A stretch of DNA of 64,000 nt from Apus apus (taxonomy: Eukaryota; Chordata; Aves; Apodiformes; Apodidae): positions 16,321,501-16,385,500 of the forward strand of contig NC_067287.1 of the NCBI RefSeq assembly GCF_020740795.1, written 5' to 3'. Positions within the stretch are counted from its first letter, which is position 1, and every line of letters begins with the position of its first letter. The notes beneath the pieces were generated by a model that saw nothing but the letters and a program-made list of their open reading frames with translations, was not told the origin of the DNA and searched no databases. Below are positions 60,384-64,000 of the stretch, piece after piece. The translations under genes and the position numbers were made by a program.

Positions 60384-63353
60384 CTGGAGGGGAGAGAAAA
60401 TGGGGGAGGAGCATGGAGGGCACGTCAGCACAGGTCCCCCTCCCCAAGCAGGATGTGTCCCCAGTGAGTGGCACCACAGGTGCAGGAACATGGAAGACAG
60501 TGGAGCCGCAAAACCTTCCCCTCCCACTTTAATAGCAGCTTCTAATTAATAAGGACAAGTTTGCCTCAATGCCAGTAGGTCAATGAGAGGCTGTCCCACT
60601 GTCCCTCACCAGGGTCACTTGCATTCCTGTGCCCTGAGTCCCCAACACCTGCATCAGTGGCCAGCCACAAGCAGGGCACAGCCACGAACTGACTCGAGCT
60701 GCACGTGCAGATGTGACCTCTCCAGCAGGCACGTGAGCTCTCTAGCTTCCGGAGACCACCCACCCCACCACTGCCAGGGGTAATGCAAACAGGCTGTGTG
60801 CCCGGGCTGGGGTCCAGCTTCTGGTGGCACTACCCTGGGTACAAATGGCATCACCCTGCCTGCTGCCTGGGATGGAAACCCAGGGCCTGATCCTGACCAC
60901 ACACACCATTTGGCCCCCCACTTCAGGGGGTCCCCCCAGCCAGAAGTCCAGTGGGTCACACAGGGACTCCAGAGCCCCTCCAGAGAGTTACAGGGAGAAG
61001 TGCCACCCGTGTCACCTCGGAGGGAGGGGGGTCGTATGCCTGGGAGGGGAGCCAGGATCCCCTCAGGGCCGAGCTCCCCTCGGCAGCTGTGTCAGTTCCC
61101 CTCACAGAGCCCCAGCTGCCGGGCTTGGCTCTAGAAGAAGGAGGAGGAGAAAAGCAGGATCTCCAAGGCCAGGAAAACAACGGCGCTGCCAGGAGCCGCT
61201 GTCAGGCCTTTACTCGCCTGTCCCCCCCGCCCCCCCCGGGCGCTGGCACAGAGGGAGGACCCCCCGGAGCCGCAGGCAGGTGCCAGGACCCCCCGCGTAC
61301 CCCCTGCCCACAGTGATGACGTGACCCTGGCATTGTCCCTGAGAAGGGACCAGGATCTGACTCTGACTGGGACCGGACTGGGAGGGGACAGGGTGCTTCC
61401 TCCAACATGACGCCAGCATTTCCAGCAACAAGGCTGAGCAGGCAGCAGTGCGGGGGGGGCACACCCTGGCCAGCCATGCCAACCCGGGGGGGCAGCTCAG
61501 CCTCCATCCCTCCCGCCCTCCGTCTGTCTGTCCCAGCCACGGTGGAGCTCCCACGGCCCTGGCGCCCTTCGCCATCACAATGACGGCGAAGCCAAAAATA
61601 ACCGGTGTGGTGGCAACCACCCCGACCGGGAAGTTTCACTTTTGATGCCCTGTGGTTTCTCTAAAAAGCACTCGGTGCCCCACTCGTCTGCGGGGCCAGG
61701 GAAGAAGGGCCCAAAATAGGAGTCTGACCCCAGGAAAACCCCTGTGACTGCCATCCATTTGGGGGGGACGACCAAAGTCTCCAGGAGGGGACCCAGGAGC
61801 CTTGGGAAAGCAGTGTGGATCCAGCCAGCATGTGGACATTAGGGTGTCCCACACTGTGCCCGTGGTCAGCACTCCATAGCAGGGGTCTGCCAGCTGCCCC
61901 CAACCCCTCCTGTCCCCACCCCAGTGGAGTGGCCTTGGGGATGGGGAAGTAACCAGTCAGACAGGTCGTTGTGGCTGCCGCACCCAGGGAGGCAGGCAGC
62001 ACCGCGCACCCTTCCTGCCACCCCAGGCTGGGGCACACCAGGGCCCCGAAACTAGAGGTCACCAGCCACAGGGCCACCCAGGCCAGCTCAGTGACCCTGT
62101 CCCTGGGGACAAGGGTGCTGCTCTGCACTGGTTCCGTGACTCAGCACAGATAAGGAACAGATGGCGGGGACTTGGGTCTCAGGCAGCTATCACCCCCAGC
62201 ATGGCCCCATGGGTGGTGCTGGGCAGTGTCCCCACCAGCCACCCGAGAGTCCCTGCTAGGCTCAGGCCCCTGCCACCAGCTCTCTGGGGACCCTGGGACA
62301 CCAAGGGCCACCCTAGGGGACCAGGGCTTGGAGTGGGGAACAGGGCTCCCCACTTTAGCCATAGCTCCTCAGTGTAGGGCTGCCTGGGAGAACATCTACC
62401 TTCCCAGAAGAGCCTGGAAGCTCCCAGCAGTACTGTACAGCCTGGTACAGCACAGCACGGCCTGGTATGGCATGGCACAGCCCAGTACAGCATGGCATGG
62501 CTCAGAATGGTACAGCACAGCTTGACATGGCACAGCACGGCTCTTCCGTATGGCTCAGCTTGGCTCAGCACAACCCAACCCAGCACAAAACAACTTGCCT
62601 GGTCAAGTCCAGCCCAGCACTCATGCAGGGGGGGTCAGGGCGGCCCACCCAGGCCGGTTTCCCTCACTGTCCCACCCTGCTCAAGGAGGACATGAGCTTG
62701 CCAGACGTCAGCACCGCTGCTGTCTCTCTGCCCACCCACCCCCTCAAAGACCCCTCCAAGCGACAGAGCTACCATCCCAAGCCCAGGCACCCCACAGCCC
62801 GTGAACCCCTCACGGTGCCACCTCACACGGTGCTGGGCACAGACCCGTGCCCTCACCTCCAGAGACACCCCACGGGGGTCCCACCGCACCCCGGGACGGT
62901 GGCCTCTGCCTGATCCCCCCACGCTGCGCTCCGCTCCTCCCGCACGCCATCTCGTGGGGTTCAGAAAACGGCACCAGCACCACAGCGGGATCCCGCCCGT
63001 AGGGGTCCTGTCCCCCCCGTCCCTGCCCACGGGACTCCACCGTGTCCCCGCTCCCCTCGCCGCCGGGGACCCGCTCCGGGGCTGGGGGTCGCAGCTCATC
63101 CCTGCGGCTCAGGGACCGGCTCCTTTACCCCCGCCCTGTCTCCGCCGTCTCTCGGGACGGTCGGTCCAGCGCTGGGACACCCCCCGGGGTAGCTGTGGTA
63201 CCGGAGGGGGCCGGGACAGGGTGGTCGCGGGGTTTGTCGGGGGAGCAGGGGGATCCCGTCGGGCTGTAGGGGTGGGCTCCGTGTCCGGGCCCCCAGCCTC
63301 GGCGGCGCCAGGCGGGACTCACGGGGGAGCAGAGCGGGACCGGGCCGTCCTAC
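60384..63353 (-). other. TMBIM1 intron 1, also PNKD intronic DNA
   Basis: About 3 kb without a supported exon. At 62424-62600 there is a degenerate low-complexity block of roughly 10-bp CAGCACGGCATGG-like units. Confidence 0.5.
62424..62600. repeat. Degenerate CAGCACGGCATGG-type repeat
   Basis: Short units such as TACAGCACAGC, TGGTATGGCATGGCACAGC and TCAGCTTGGCTCAGCAC repeat about 15 times with heavy variation, ending in CAACCCAACCCAGCAC. Confidence 0.7.
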
Positions 63354-63420
63354 CTGCTGCGCGGTTCTCCGCCGGGCTGCGGCCACGACCAGCCGGGACG
63401 GGGCGGGGGAAGGCACCGCC
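63354..63420 (-). promoter_or_regulatory. TMBIM1: TMBIM1 untranslated first exon
   Basis: On the minus strand, GC-rich DNA ends with CGCGCAGCAG and a donor GTAGGACGG at 63353-63345. This pairs with the acceptor before the coding exon at 60383. The upstream limit is estimated; GGGCGG boxes lie around 63400. The exon is untranslated because the coding exon carries the first conserved ATG. Confidence 0.55.
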
Positions 63421-63785
63421 CGCCCCCCACGCCGCGCCCCCCCGCGGCCGCTCCGCGCCACTGCGCCCCGGGGGGCCGAGTGAGCCGCGGGGCGGGGTGC
63501 GCTCCCCCTCCCGGTGCTCCCCGGGACAGACCCTCGCCCACCGAACGGGGGCTCCAGCCGGCTCCTCCGGGATCTCTTTCCTGCCGGCTCTGACGTCACG
63601 GCGGGACCCCGTTCTCCTCGCATTGACGTCAACTGGGAGGGGGACACCCTTTGCGATGACGGCCGGGGGGAAATCCCCTCCTCTCCTCCGGTGACGCCAT
63701 CGGGGTCACCCCCCGCCCTGCTCCCGCGGCAGGGACGCGGCGTGACCAGCAGAGGGCGCTGCAGGGGGGCGGGGGCCGGGGCGGC

Positions 63786-63958
63786 ATGGCCGCGGGGCGG
63801 GGGGGGCGGCGCCCGGGCCATGGCGGGGCCGGGCTGGCGGCGGTGGCGGCCGGGGCCCGCGGGCTGGGGGCTGCCTGCCTGCGCCGCTGCTGCGCGGCCC
63901 TCCGCCGCCCGCTCGCTGCCCTCATGGCCCTCGCCGGGCCGCTGCTGTTCCGCCTGGG
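63786..63958 (+). CDS. PNKD: PNKD alternative first coding exon (MR-1M type), partial gene
   Basis: An ATG at 63786 opens MAAGRGGRRPGHGG and continues in frame to ALMALAGPLLFRLG, followed by donor GTGAGT at 63959. The human alternative N-terminus (starting MAWQGW) ends GLLMAHSQRLLFRIG at the same splice point, which identifies the exon. It ends in phase 2, like exon 2 of the short form. The rest of the gene, with the glyoxalase II-like metallo-hydrolase domain, lies to the right of the window. Oddity: a better-placed ATG at 63820 (GGCCATGG) begins MAGPGWRRW, which looks more like the human start, but is in another frame from LLFRLG. A one-base difference or error in this G-run-rich exon is possible. 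Confidence 0.75.
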
Positions 63959-64000
63959 GTGAGTGAGTGAGTGGGTGGGTGGGTGGGTGTCCGCCGCTCC

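Larger units (their letters stand above)
62930..63960. promoter_or_regulatory. TMBIM1/PNKD bidirectional CpG island with paired CREs
   Basis: About 1 kb of CpG-dense DNA between the TMBIM1 first exon (minus, about 63354-63420) and the alternative PNKD first exon (plus, 63786). It holds two full CRE palindromes TGACGTCA at 63591-63598 and 63624-63631, plus near half-sites TGACG at about 63656 and TGACGCCA at about 63692. No TATA box was seen. Confidence 0.75.

Overview
The window is vertebrate nuclear DNA, most likely from a bird. The genes are intron-rich with GT/AG junctions, the promoters are CpG islands, the introns are GC-rich and mostly compact, and a CR1-type LINE tail (the common sauropsid retroposon) lies at 22.4-22.6 kb. 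The gene order matches the human 2q35 block TNS1 - RUFY4 - CXCR2/CXCR1 - ARPC2 - AAMP - PNKD/TMBIM1. Species was not determined.

Layout. (1) 1-19 kb, minus strand: the 5' part of a tensin gene, probably TNS1. It has two C1 zinc-finger exons and three separate candidate first coding exons, each on its own GC-rich island, in long introns full of CA/TG tracts and minisatellites. (2) 19.1-25.3 kb, plus: RUFY4, an autophagy and endolysosome adaptor, head to head with the tensin gene. (3) 26.5-27.9 kb, minus: one ELR-type CXC chemokine receptor (CXCR1/CXCR2 group). (4) 31.2-51.1 kb, plus: ARPC2, complete, 10 coding exons, 300 codons. (5) 51.5-55.7 kb, minus: AAMP, a WD40 protein, 11 coding exons. 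(6) 55.96-57.15 kb, plus: short-form PNKD (MR-1S type), sharing a promoter with AAMP. (7) 57.4-63.4 kb, minus: TMBIM1, a Bax-inhibitor-1 family protein, nested inside PNKD. (8) 63.8 kb, plus: a second PNKD first exon, running off the right edge.

I rebuilt the exons by hand from splice signals, reading phase and remembered human proteins. Total coding lengths of RUFY4 (684 aa), CXCR (358), ARPC2 (300), AAMP (423), PNKD-S (133) and TMBIM1 (315) all close in frame. The genes are a conserved neighbourhood, not a pathway, although RUFY4 and the CXC receptor are both leukocyte-linked. I found no CRISPR array, tRNA, rRNA or intact mobile element. The most interesting points are the multi-promoter tensin 5' end, the nested PNKD/TMBIM1 unit with matching exon phases, two full CRE palindromes and two ZNF143-like sites in bidirectional promoters, an acidic insert in RUFY4, and the absence of GPBAR1 between ARPC2 and AAMP.
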